A stretch of DNA of 64,000 nucleotides, from assembly GCA_030765055.1 (NCBI GenBank), contig JAUKNK010000152.1:62001-126000 (forward strand), in the 5' to 3' direction. This stretch comes from Mantis religiosa. Lineage: Eukaryota; Arthropoda; Insecta; Mantodea; Mantidae. A model generated the notes under the pieces. It did not search any database, was not told the origin of the DNA, and saw nothing but the letters and a program-made list of their open reading frames with translations. Shown piece after piece: positions 1 through 8,770 of the stretch (positions are counted from its first letter, which is position 1; the number at the start of each line of letters is the position of its first letter). The position numbers and the translations under genes are program-made.

Positions 1-996
1 GTGTGCAAATACACTACCAAGAGAGCAACTGCTATTCCTGCTAGTGGATACCTCATATTAAATATCTATATAATCTTAAATAACAAAGAATAAAGTTAAC
101 AGTTACTTAACCTGCTATGTATTACTCAACTGAGGCAATGGTCAAAATAGACATTGTGATGTACCATAATTCTTACTGAACACAGAGAACCACTCCGCAT
201 CAATATGTTTATATATGATCAAGGAACATACAAAATAGAACTCTGCAATTTAATAATAATAATAATAATTTAATAATTTAGAATCTCTGCAGATTCTCAG
301 TTTTAGGAAATGTTCATACTTTTCACTATCTCAATCAACTTTCAATTTGCACATTGACCTTTCTTTCAGTGAAGTAATTTGTACATTAAAAACAGTAAAA
401 TGTTTTCCAATAATTTAAAACTGTGTATTGACCTTGACATTAAGACAGACATGAACTTGCAATATTACAAGTAATGTATGTATGGCAAGTTTTTCCTTCC
501 TATGACTTGCTTCCTTATTATATAGCAGTTTATAACTTTAAATTCATAATACAAACCATATAATTGTTAAAAATGGGAAAGAAACATAGAAGAACACATT
601 TTGAAATGAATGACTAAATTTATAGCAATAAAATATAAAAAGACAAGGACAATGTGGAAGGCCATTCCTTTGCATATTGGCCAAAATCCTTGGATTTTTA
701 AAGTAAAATAAACCTTTTAATTGTGTGTAAGTTATGAAAATAGCAACTATATTGTTAGTAGGATAACAAACTATTTGGGTGCTTGACGAGACCTACTGCT
801 TATGGTCAATACACACTATTCTACTTTGTATTTCAAAACAACCCTGAAATGCGCCCTAATGCAGAGCCTTCAAATTAAAAACAAAGGTTTTGTTAGTTAT
901 AATGGATCAAATTTACTATTTCTCCCTAAAATCCAAAACTATAACTTGTTATAGGTCTTAAATCATTGGATTAAAAAAAAAAAAAAAAAATAGAGA
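1..996. other. AT-rich stretch without recognised genes
   Basis: I see no convincing coding sequence here on either strand. There is a short AAT-repeat tract near 251-280 and an A-run at 973-990 just before the PLE. The region lies beyond the 3' end of the ZNF367 gene and beyond gypsy-1. Confidence 0.6.
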
Positions 997-1030
997 AGTG
1001 AATCGAGAAGATATTGACACATTGCTCCAC

Positions 1031-1103
1031 TCACACTGTTTATTCACAGGACATGTTTCAAGAGCTCTTGCTCCTATCATCAGCTGATACTCGATTAGTG
1101 CAA
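1031..1103 (-). ncRNA. Hammerhead ribozyme motif of PLE-1, copy 1
   Basis: Reading the minus strand, the motif has CUGAUGA, then one extra U, then stem II AGGAGC/GCUCUU closed by loop AAGA, then GAAAC AUGUC. ACAUGU is self-complementary, so stem III would form best between two molecules, as in known dimeric PLE hammerheads. The predicted cut follows GUC, between 1050 and 1049. Stem I can pair CAG with CUG next to the core, and CACU with AGUG further out. Hammerheads in PLE terminal repeats are established. The extra U beside stem II departs from the consensus, so activity is uncertain. Confidence 0.72.
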
Positions 1104-2015
1104 GTTGTAGTGGTTTCCTCTTTCTCCGTATCGTCAATAGATGGCATGATGTACTTGTCAAAGATGTCCGGTGGTGGAGTTTCAAAATTCATGACTTTAT
1201 GACGATTTTTGTTAATGAAGATTTTTTCCCATACGGAAAGGTCTACGGGGTGATTAACATATTTTATTAGAGATGTTTCCAAGTTGATGTCATGTCTAGT
1301 ATTCAAAAAATGAAAAGCCACTGCTGATTTTTCTGTTTCACTATTTTTAATGTTTCTTATATGTTCTTTAGTTCTGATGTCAATATTTCTTTTTGTTTTT
1401 CTTATATAAATTTTAGAGCAAGTTTCACATTTGATCTCATAGATTCCTGGTTTTTCTTTGGTAGTGATGGAATTTTTGGGAGGGCCTTTTAACAAATTTC
1501 TGATATTAAACCTATTTTGAGGTGCAAGAGTTATGTTGTGTTTTGAGAAGATTTTTTGGAATTTGTTATAGGCTGATGGATGGAAGGTGAATTTTTTAAA
1601 AAGTTTTTTCTCTTTTTGTCCTGTAGGTTCTAGGGTGGTGGTTTCTTTTATTTTCTTAGCTTTGTTGAGTCTGTTAACTGTTTTGTCTACTAAATTTGGG
1701 TTGAAACCGTTGGATATAGCTACTTTTTTTATGTGTAGGTATTCTTCTTGATAATCTTCTCTGTTTAGTGGAAAGTTGATCATCCGAAAGATTAAACTGT
1801 TGAAAATGGCATGTTGGTGTTGTTTTGGGTTGAAACTGTTGTTCTTAATATAATTATCTGTGTGTGTCGGTTTCCTGTAAATACCAAAAGTGAGTTTGTT
1901 GTTAATTCTTTTGATCTTGATGCCCAAAAAGGGAAGCACACCATCCTCTTCTGTTTCCAATGTAAATTTTATAGCTGGATTTTGTATATTCAAAAGTATA
2001 AGACCATCTTGTATG

Positions 2016-2063
<48 letters not shown>

Positions 2064-3583
2064 GTACTATTGGAAAAATGTCATCAACATAGCGATACCA
2101 CACTTTGAAATAATTTGGAAAAGTTTTTGTGATATGTGTTTCAAAAGCATGCATAAATAAATCTGCCAAGAAGGGAGACCGTGGGTTGCCCATAGCTAGG
2201 CCCGTTTTTTGTTTATAGATCTGTCCATTAAAACTGAATTTTTTTTTTTTGATTTATACAACTTTCTGTAAGTTGTGAAAGTTTTTCTATTTCTTCAGAA
2301 GTTATTTGTATTGATTCCAGCCATTTTTTGAGAAGTGGAATAAGCTCATTGGTAGGTATACTTGGATATAAAGAAATAACGTCAACTGTAGAGTTGATCT
2401 TTGTGTCTTTCAGGAGATTTAACAATTCAAACGAGTTTTTGATACTTAAATTTTCAAATTTTGTGAAGGATCTGAAGATTTGAACCAGCCATTTTGATAG
2501 TTGGTAAGTGGGTGCATCAATGTTATTAATTATTGGTCTGAGGGTAATTTCAGGTTTATGTATTTTGGGTAAACCATATATGTATGGTGTTTTTGGATAG
2601 TCTATTTTATTGTTCAATTTATCTTTTTAAGTCATGGTTTTACTGTTTTTAATTGCTAATTCCACAGATTTGCATGCTTTCTTTAATGGATTGTTTTCTA
2701 GTTTAACAAATTCTTTTCCGTTTAAAAGGTTGTCCATTTTTTTGCGAGTCTTCTTTGTCCAATATTACTATTTTGTTACCCTTGTCTGCTTTTGTGTAGA
2801 CTACCGGTTTTTCATTTAAATTTTTGATTTTTGAATATGATCTAGAGTTTCTATGCACTGTGTTCTAATCGTAGATTTTTTATTATCGGGCAAATTATAT
2901 ATCGCTATTTCAATGTCCGCGATATAGTTTTCAATGTTTTTTGTGTAATCTACACATGCTTTTAGGCCTTTGTTTAGAAAATCTATTTCTTTCTCCATGA
3001 AGTTGCATGTGGATATGTTTGTTACATTGTTAGGTTTTAGACATGAGAGTAATAAATCTTGCATTTTATGTGGATTTGGTTCTTGCTTCTTTTGAAGATT
3101 GATGAATTTTTGTTTCAAAATGGCTGTTTTCTTACGCATTTTCAAATTAAGAATTGACAGCAAATTATTTTCTAAGTAAGACCACATGGCCAGGTTCATA
3201 CATTTCGAAATTTTTAAGTGTAGTTCGTATATTTTTAATTCTGTGAAATGTAACGAATTGTAGTGGTGGTTTATTTCCATTTTAATTACCCGCTTTTCCG
3301 CTGCTTTTTGTTGTTTGCTATTATTCTTGTGTTTAACAATTTTTCTGACGAAAATGGGTGTTATATTAAATTTCAAACATTTCTTTAGAAAACGTATGTC
3401 CGCAAAGGTATTTCTTTTCTTTTGATACAGCTTTAGAAAAAGTTTGATGTCTTTTTTCATACCTTCAGATAGTATTGAAAGAGGAAAGCAAGTTTCCTGT
3501 TCGTTGGTCCTCCATCTTGGTTGACAGTATAAAAGTAACACTATCGAGATTTCATTGCTTCTCAGACTTGTAGGCCTAATCAC
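1058..3583 (-). pseudogene. PLE-1 RT/GIY-YIG polyprotein, frameshifted
   Basis: Read 3583 to 1058, this is a complete PLE polyprotein in broken frames. The N-terminal part (3583-2816) includes a FLNKGL stretch. RT motif 1 (TKADKGNKIVI) lies near 2790, and the core LPKIHKP...RPIIN near 2580-2520. Motif A (VDVISLYPSIP) is near 2390, the GNPRSP motif near 2185, and YVDDIF near 2085. A thumb region follows (from 1993), then the GIY-x-C-x2-C endonuclease module near 1435-1340. Frames break at an A-run near 2736 (minus sense), another near 2240, and a 43-base homopolymer at 2019-2061. The endonuclease motif reads YIRKT where the plus copy has YIGKT, so a signature glycine is lost. The product would copy element RNA in the nucleus, but this copy cannot encode it. 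The start used is the first ATG of the frame; an internal methionine is equally possible. Confidence 0.85.
2019..2061. repeat. 43-base homopolymer (T on plus strand) inside PLE-1 RT
   Basis: An uninterrupted run of 43 T falls just after the YVDDIF motif of the minus-strand RT, so it reads as poly-lysine codons. The sister plus-strand copy has only 15 A at the same place (4554-4568). The difference of 28 is not a multiple of three, so the run breaks the frame here. Confidence 0.9.
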
Positions 3584-3655
3584 TCAAAGTCCAAACTTGA
3601 AAGAAGTGTAGGGACAGTGAAGCATAAATTAGCACAAAGTGAATCGAGAAGATAT

Positions 3656-4200
3656 TGTGACTTTGTGGGTTCGTGAAATAAAAAGTCCAATTACACCACT
3701 CCAAAATGTTCTTTATTTCCACCGACTTACAGTTAAACCCTTGCCAATTACACAGAATTACTTGCTGCACACAATTACAATTCACCAGTTCGTCCGTTAC
3801 AATTTCCTTGTACTCGCGGTTACGTAAGCTCCGGTACACCTTCACAGTTACGTACAGTCTTCCGTTGCACAATCTTCTCGTACATTAACACGTCACTGAC
3901 TAACTCCTACACCAAGAACTGCGACTGTCTCACTAGCTAACTGACCGACCAACTCCAACTCCGTCTGTCTGTAACCCTCTTTATATCGGAATATCCCGCC
4001 TTCTGGTGTTTACAGGATTGTTCTAGTAACAGAAAGATCGAGAACCAGGTGTAAGGAAACATACGGCACAGTCATGTTTTTCCTCGCAACCGCCGCCTTG
4101 TCACCACTATAAGACAAACGAGGGGAAGGTGTGGCTAACCGAACCTCCCCTGCCTTCCGCTCCCAGCTGCTTCACAGGGTGTTCCAGCGCTCGCGTTACA
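3656..4200 (-). mobile_element. Solo gypsy LTR (545 bp) with ATAT target duplication
   Basis: The segment starts TGTGACTTTGTGGGTTCGTG and ends GCGTTACA, and is flanked by ATAT at 3652-3655 and 4201-4204. Removing it with one ATAT restores the PLE-1 sequence seen at 1006-1030. Its first ~90 bases match the gypsy-1 LTR at 6250. No internal gypsy sequence is present, so this is a solo LTR left by recombination. The LTR sense is minus (TGT...ACA reading leftward). Confidence 0.9.
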
Positions 4201-4220
4201 ATATTGACACATTGCTTCAC

Positions 4221-4283
4221 TCACACTGTTTATTCACAGGACATGTTTCAAGAGCTCTTGCTCCTATCATCAGCTGATACTCG
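4221..4283 (-). ncRNA. Hammerhead ribozyme motif of PLE-1, copy 2 (pseudo-LTR)
   Basis: This copy has the same core as copy 1: CUGAUGA, extra U, a six-pair stem II with AAGA loop, GAAAC and AUGUC. It lies in the upstream pseudo-LTR, where cleavage would define the 5' end of a transcript running into the RT body. The predicted cut falls near 4230/4229. Sequence through the core is identical to copy 1. Confidence 0.72.
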
Positions 4284-4363
4284 ATTAGTGCAAGTTGTAG
4301 TGGTTTCCTCTTTCTCCGTATCGTCGATAGATGGCATGATGTACTTGTCAAAGAAATTTGTAT

Positions 4364-5770
4364 AAATCAAAATTTTTTCAGTTTTAATGGACAGATCTAT
4401 AAACAAAAAACGGGCCTAGCTATGGGCAACCCACGGTCTCCCTTCTTGGCAGATTTATTTATGCATGCTTTTGAAACACATATCACAAAAACTTTTCCAA
4501 ATTATTTCAAAGTGTGGTATCGCTATGTTGATGACATTTTTCCAATAGTACCTAAAAAAAAAAAAAAACTCATACAAGATGGTCTTATACTTTTGAATAT
4601 ACAAAATCCAGCTATAAAATTTACATTGGAAACAGAAGAGGATGGTGTGCTTCCCTTTTTGGGCATCAAGATCAAAAGAATTAACAACAAACTCACTTTT
4701 GGTATTTACAGGAAACCGACACACACAGATAATTATATTAAGAACAACAGTTTCAACCCAAAACAACACCAACATGCCATTTTCAACAGTTTAATCTTTC
4801 GGATGATCAACTTTCCACTAAACAGAGAAGATTATCAAGAAGAATACCTACACATAAAAAAAGTAGCTATATCCAACGGTTTCAACCCAAATTTGGTAGA
4901 CAGAACAGTTAACAGACTCAACAAAGCTAAGAAAATAAAAGAAACCACCACCCTAGAACCTACAGGAGAAAAAGAGAAAAAACTTTTTAAAAAATTCACC
5001 TTCCATCCATCAGCCTATAACAAATTCCAAAAAATCTTCTCAAAACACAACATAACTCTTGCACCTCAAAATAGGTTTAATATCAGAAATTTGTTAAAAG
5101 GCCCTCCCAAAAATTCCATCACTACCAAAGAAAAACCAGGAATCTATGAGATCAAATGTGAAACTTGCCCTAAAATTTATATAGGAAAAACAAAAAGAAA
5201 TATTGACATCAGAACTAAAGAACATATAAGAAACATTAAAAATGGTGAAACAGAAAAATCAGCAGTGGCTTTTCATTTTTTGAATACTAGACATGACATC
5301 AACTTGGAAACATCTCTAATAAAATATGTTAATCACCCCATAGACCTTTCCGTATGGGAAAAAATCTTCATTAACAAAAATCGTCATAGAGTAATGAATT
5401 TTGAAACTCCACCACCGGACATCTTTGACAAGTACATCATGCCATCTATCGACGATACTGTGACTTTGTGGGTTCGTGAAATAAAGGTCGAGGTTACAAA
5501 CACAAAAACTGTACTTTATTCTCGTAGCAAATACACTCTTCACAAATTCAATTTGCTAGATAAGCTAAAACTGTTTATTTTTCAAACATTTCGCTCAACT
5601 GTCTATCGCTTCCGGTCACGATCGGCCCCGAAGTTTCCCGAATCTCCACCGGCCATCATTTATTCATCGGCTTCGCGAGTCTGCCGCCAGGGTAACAATA
5701 CGGAGAAAGAGAAAACCACTACAACTTGCACTAATCGAGTATCAGATGATGATAGGAGCAAGAGCTCTTG
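4364..5770 (+). pseudogene. PLE-1 inverted partial copy: RT fingers to GIY-YIG
   Basis: This open frame begins inside the RT between motif A and the GNPRSP motif. It reads through YVDDIF (near 4528), a five-lysine tract from 15 A, the thumb and the FTFHPSAYNKFQKIF linker. It then enters a GIY-YIG module with an intact YIGKT (near 5178) and the downstream R and E positions (NIDIRTKEH). The native frame is interrupted at 5459 by a 239-bp solo LTR that happens to stay open. It lacks the RT N-terminus, so it cannot act alone. Because its frame is cleaner, it shows what the minus copy has lost. Confidence 0.85.
5459..5697 (-). mobile_element. Solo gypsy LTR (239 bp) with ATAC target duplication
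   Basis: The segment runs from TGTGACTTTGTGG to GGTAACA, flanked by ATAC at 5455-5458 and 5698-5701. The PLE-1 sister copy lacks it and holds a single ATAC. It shares only the outer ~24 bases with the LTRs at 3656 and 6250, so it belongs to another subfamily. It is in LTR-minus sense. Confidence 0.9.
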
Positions 5771-5800
5771 AAACATGTCCTGTGAATAAACAGTGTGAAT
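5728..5800 (+). ncRNA. Hammerhead motif of PLE-1, copy 3, core mutated
   Basis: This is the reverse-complement counterpart of copies 1 and 2. The core reads AUGAUGA instead of CUGAUGA, so the invariant first C is lost. Stem II, GAAAC and AUGUC are kept. It is probably inactive. Confidence 0.65.
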
Positions 5801-5984
5801 GAAGCAATGTGTCAATATCTTCTCGATTCACTTTGTGCTAATTTATGCTTCACTGTACCTACGCTTCTGTCAAGTTTGTACTTTGAAAAAGTAGAAACCC
5901 TATATAATGAACAAAACATGTCATGGTAGCAACTATGTGGTCATGGAGGTATCAAGTTATGAGTCAAGTCGGATTTAGTTAAAA

Positions 5985-6150
5985 TAGAAAAATGAGTCAA
6001 GACTCAGCTGAAGATGGAAGCATGAAAAATTCAATGCCATGGCCGGGATTTGGACCACGGACTCTGTTGACTCTATCCATCAAATATCTTAGCCTATAGA
6101 TGGCTAGTGTGGAGAAATGATTAATTTCCATCAATTAACTAAAACACTAG
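5985..6150. mobile_element. Rearranged SINE A fragments
   Basis: Around 6027-6065 the minus strand carries the SINE A B-box region (GTCCAAATCCCGGCCATGGC). Directly after it, the plus strand carries the SINE A tail (ttagcctatagatggctagtg ... ccatcaattaac, as at 17411-17463). The two halves are in opposite orientation, so this is a rearranged or composite copy. Confidence 0.5.
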
Positions 6151-6249
6151 TTTCAATTACAACTCTTGCTCCATCTCAGTTTATGATTGTTTACGACTGT
6201 CTTTACAACTGTGTTTATAACTCCTCTGCTGGCAAGTCGTCTTTTATAT

Positions 6250-6733
6250 TGTGACTTTGTGGGTTCGTGAAATTAAAAGTCTGATTGCACCACTCAAAAA
6301 TGTTCTTTATTTCCACCGACTTACAGTTGACCACTTGCCAATTACACAGAATCACGTAATGCACACAATTACGATTCACCAGTTCGTCCGTTACAGTTCC
6401 ACTTGCACTCGCAATTACGTAAACTCCTCCGACGCACGTACGCAGTCCGTCCCCTCACTGGGCACTCCTCACAGCTCGCCAAGAACTGAGTGACCTCACT
6501 CATTGCAGCCCTCTTTATAGGAATATCACTGTTTTCTAGAAGTCTCTCGTTTCAGTGAATCACCGCGAAGGTTCCAGACAGCAGGGGTAGGGGGAGGAGG
6601 CGGCCAGCGACAAGTGACACTTCCCTAATCATCCCCTCAGTTAGTGACTGAGATAAATGGGTGGACGTGGCCCGGATGCCTCTGGTCCCCTACTCAGCTG
6701 CCATTGGTCGTGCTTTCCGATAACTGGGTGACA
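6250..6733 (-). repeat. 3' LTR of gypsy-1
   Basis: On the plus strand it starts TGTGACTTTGTGGGTTCGTG and ends GGGTGACA. In element sense it reads TGTCACCC...GTCACA. It directly follows the polypurine tract of the pol gene. Confidence 0.85.
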
Positions 6734-6749
6734 CTGCTCCCTCCTCAAA
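6734..6749 (-). promoter_or_regulatory. Polypurine tract of gypsy-1
   Basis: In minus sense TTTGAGGAGGGAGCAG abuts the TGTCAC start of the LTR. The same tract abuts the LTR of gypsy-3 at 35534-35549. It primes plus-strand DNA synthesis in LTR retroelements and overlaps the pol stop codon. Confidence 0.8.
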
Positions 6750-7984
6750 GCAGGTCGTCCACAACAGCACCATTGTAGCAGGCTAGACAATCCAGGTGTA
6801 CCACCAACATCTTTCCTCGGGGCACCTTCTGGATGCGGTAGACCACGTCATTTATCCTCTTCACCACCCGGTACGGCCCTTGACATGACTGCTGAAGCTT
6901 CGGGCAGCGTCCCTTGGTCCGCGTAGGACGGTACAACCAGACCAGGTCACCTTGCTGGAACCCTTGGCTGTTGGCTTGCCTGTCATATCGTGTCTTCATT
7001 CGGTCGCTCGCCTTCTTGATGTTCTGGCGAGCCATCAGGTTCATGTCGTGGAGGTGGTCTACCAGGTTCTCCACATACTCGTTCACTGGCTGCTTCGCCT
7101 CAGGACTTCCAGAAGCCAGGTCATAAGGTAGGCGTAACTCTCGGCCAAACATTAAGCTGGCTGGCGTAATCCCAGTTGGGTCATGTGCAGACGAGCGGTA
7201 GGCCAGCAAGAACAGTGGCACCTTGACGTCGCAGTCTTGCTGATGGCTGGCCACGACCTTCCTCAGGTGTTCCTCTAAGGTCTTTATGTATCTTTCGACC
7301 ATGCCATCCGACTGGGGATGTAGAGGCGTCGTGCGGGTCTTGTTCACCCCAAGCCTTTGTAGTGCCTCCTTCATTAGGTTGGACTCAAAATTGGTACCCT
7401 GGTCACTGTGTAGCTCTAACGGCACCCCAAATCGACAGAACACTTGCTCCACGAGGCAGTCTGTAATTGTCTTTGCCTCTTGGTTTGGAATGGCATACAC
7501 CTCCGGCCACTTAGTGAAGTATTCCACGACCACCATTAGGTACTTGTTGCCTCGGTCGGAAACTGGGAACGATCCAGCAATGTCAACGGCGATTCGTTCG
7601 AATGGCACTCCGACGTTGTACTGCTGCATGCGACCCCGGCTCCTAGTCTGGGGGCTGCGACTCGCCGCACAAAAGTGACACTGACGGCACCATCTCTCAG
7701 CATCTGCTCGGAGCCTCAGCCAGTAGTAGCGCTGCCGTAGTTTGTCAATCGTTCGGTTCGCTCCCAGGTGTCTTCCTGAAGTACCGGCGTGCACTTCCAC
7801 CAAGACTTCCGGGACCTTACTTCGGGGAAGCGCCAAATGTTCTCTCTGCGTCTTCCCATCGGGCGATTCCCATACCGGGAACAGCATGCCCTCTCTAGTC
7901 TTCAGTGAGTCCCATTGGGTCCAGTACGACTTGTAGGTGGCGCTCCTCGGTGCGATGTCCTCCCAGGTTGGTCTCGTCCCTGCA
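6745..7984 (-). pseudogene. gypsy-1 integrase region (open, but cut off from pol)
   Basis: The frame is open to its natural stop at 6745. An HHCC zinc-binding region (H...H...CRQCHFC) lies near 7760-7670. The DDE core follows: VDIAG (D) near 7575, SDQGTNF (D) near 7405 and MVERYIKTLEE (E) near 7300. The C-terminal part (YDRQ...GDLVWLY...GPY) resembles the usual gypsy integrase tail. The product would insert element DNA into the host genome. The upstream part of the ORF beyond 7984 is antisense LINE sequence, not gypsy, so the integrase has lost its link to RT and RNase H. Confidence 0.85.
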
Positions 7985-8770
7985 GGCCTTGCAACAGCAC
8001 ACTGCCGTTCACACCCTTGTTTTAAAAATACAGACCCAGATCTCAAAATGCTCAGTCGCGGATACAATTTTATTTTTACTTGGACCCCAGGCCATGTGGG
8101 GATTTCCAGGAACGAGGAGGCGGATGCGGCTGCTAAGTCCGCTTGCCGTTTGCCCCGGAGTGTAACAACTACGGTGCCATACCAGGATGTGCAACGTTTT
8201 TTCCGTCGCCAACTGCTATCTGCTTGGCAGCACTCCTGGACAGCTTTGGAAGGCACACAACTCTGGACAATAAAGGAGAGCGTACAACCCTGGCTAACTT
8301 CCTGCAGGGATAACCGGCGAGCTGAGGTGATACTCACCCGGCTGAGAATTGGGCACACACGAGCGACTCATGGTCATTTGTTAAGAGGGGAACCGGTCCC
8401 AGTGTGTGCTCCATGTGCAGTACGCCTCACTGTGCGGCACATATTACTCGAGTGCCCACAGTACGCCCGCGTTCGCCAGTCAGTAGGCTTGGGGACTAAC
8501 TTGCTGGGTGTTTTAGGGGACGACCCAGTGGCCGTGGTTAAGGCACTGCGGTTTGTTGCCCAAATCGGTTTTAATAAACAAGTCTAACTTGGATTTTATA
8601 TTTGTTAATTTTATAGATTTTAAGTTGTGTTGGGATGGGTTTTTATGTACTTTTAATAGTTGAGTGTTTTTATTTTAATTTTACATTTTAGCTTAATTTG
8701 TGTAGCTTTTAGTCTTTAGTGTTGACTTCGGGCCCAAATGACCTTGTCGACGGGCCCTAAAACATCACAC
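7985..8770 (+). mobile_element. 3' end of an RNase H-bearing LINE inserted in gypsy-1
   Basis: The plus-strand frame ending at 8587 reads FTWTPGHVGISRNEEADAAA, the C-terminal half of an RNase H domain as found in I/LOA/R1-like LINEs. It is followed by RLRIGHTRATHGHLLRGE and a CAPCAVRLTVRHILLEC zinc-knuckle-like end. After the stop comes an AT-rich 3' UTR ending near GGGCCCTAAAACATC. The gypsy frame resumes on both sides (RDVE and AGTRPTW). The ATG at 7937 lies in antisense gypsy sequence and is not the LINE start. Clade assignment is tentative, and no target duplication was clear. Confidence 0.8.

Larger units (their letters stand above)
3590..4363 (-). repeat. Pseudo-LTR (repeated 3' end) of PLE-1, split by a solo LTR
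   Basis: Bases 3590-3655 and 4201-4363 together match the 3' terminal part of the minus-strand body (997-1170) nearly base for base, in the same orientation. They continue without loss across the solo LTR at 3656-4200 once one ATAT duplication is removed. This head-to-tail repeat is the usual way PLEs carry their promoter and ribozyme upstream of the ORF. The repeat ends at 4363, where the inverted copy begins. Confidence 0.8.
997..5887 (-). mobile_element. PLE-1: compound Penelope-like retroelement with inverted partial copy
   Basis: A minus-strand body (3583 down to 1058) encodes a Penelope-type reverse transcriptase followed by a GIY-YIG endonuclease. Upstream of the body, at about 3590-4363, the element's 3' end is repeated in the same orientation, like a PLE pseudo-LTR. 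At 4363/4364 this joins a plus-strand partial copy (4364-5887) whose 3' end is the reverse complement of the same terminal sequence. Known PLEs often show such tandem and inverted 5' structures. Two gypsy solo LTRs have since landed inside it (3656-4200 and 5459-5697). The left boundary is set where the copies stop matching, near 997, and the right boundary near 5887. No clear target-site duplication was found. Confidence 0.85.

Noticed and set aside
8009..8358. N-terminal extension of the gypsy-1 integrase ORF
   Set aside because: This part is antisense to the LINE insert; true gypsy similarity begins at about 7984.
7937..8587. A 216-residue ORF on the plus strand as a single gene
   Set aside because: Its first ~16 codons are antisense gypsy sequence and the rest is a LINE C-terminus, so it is a chance fusion.
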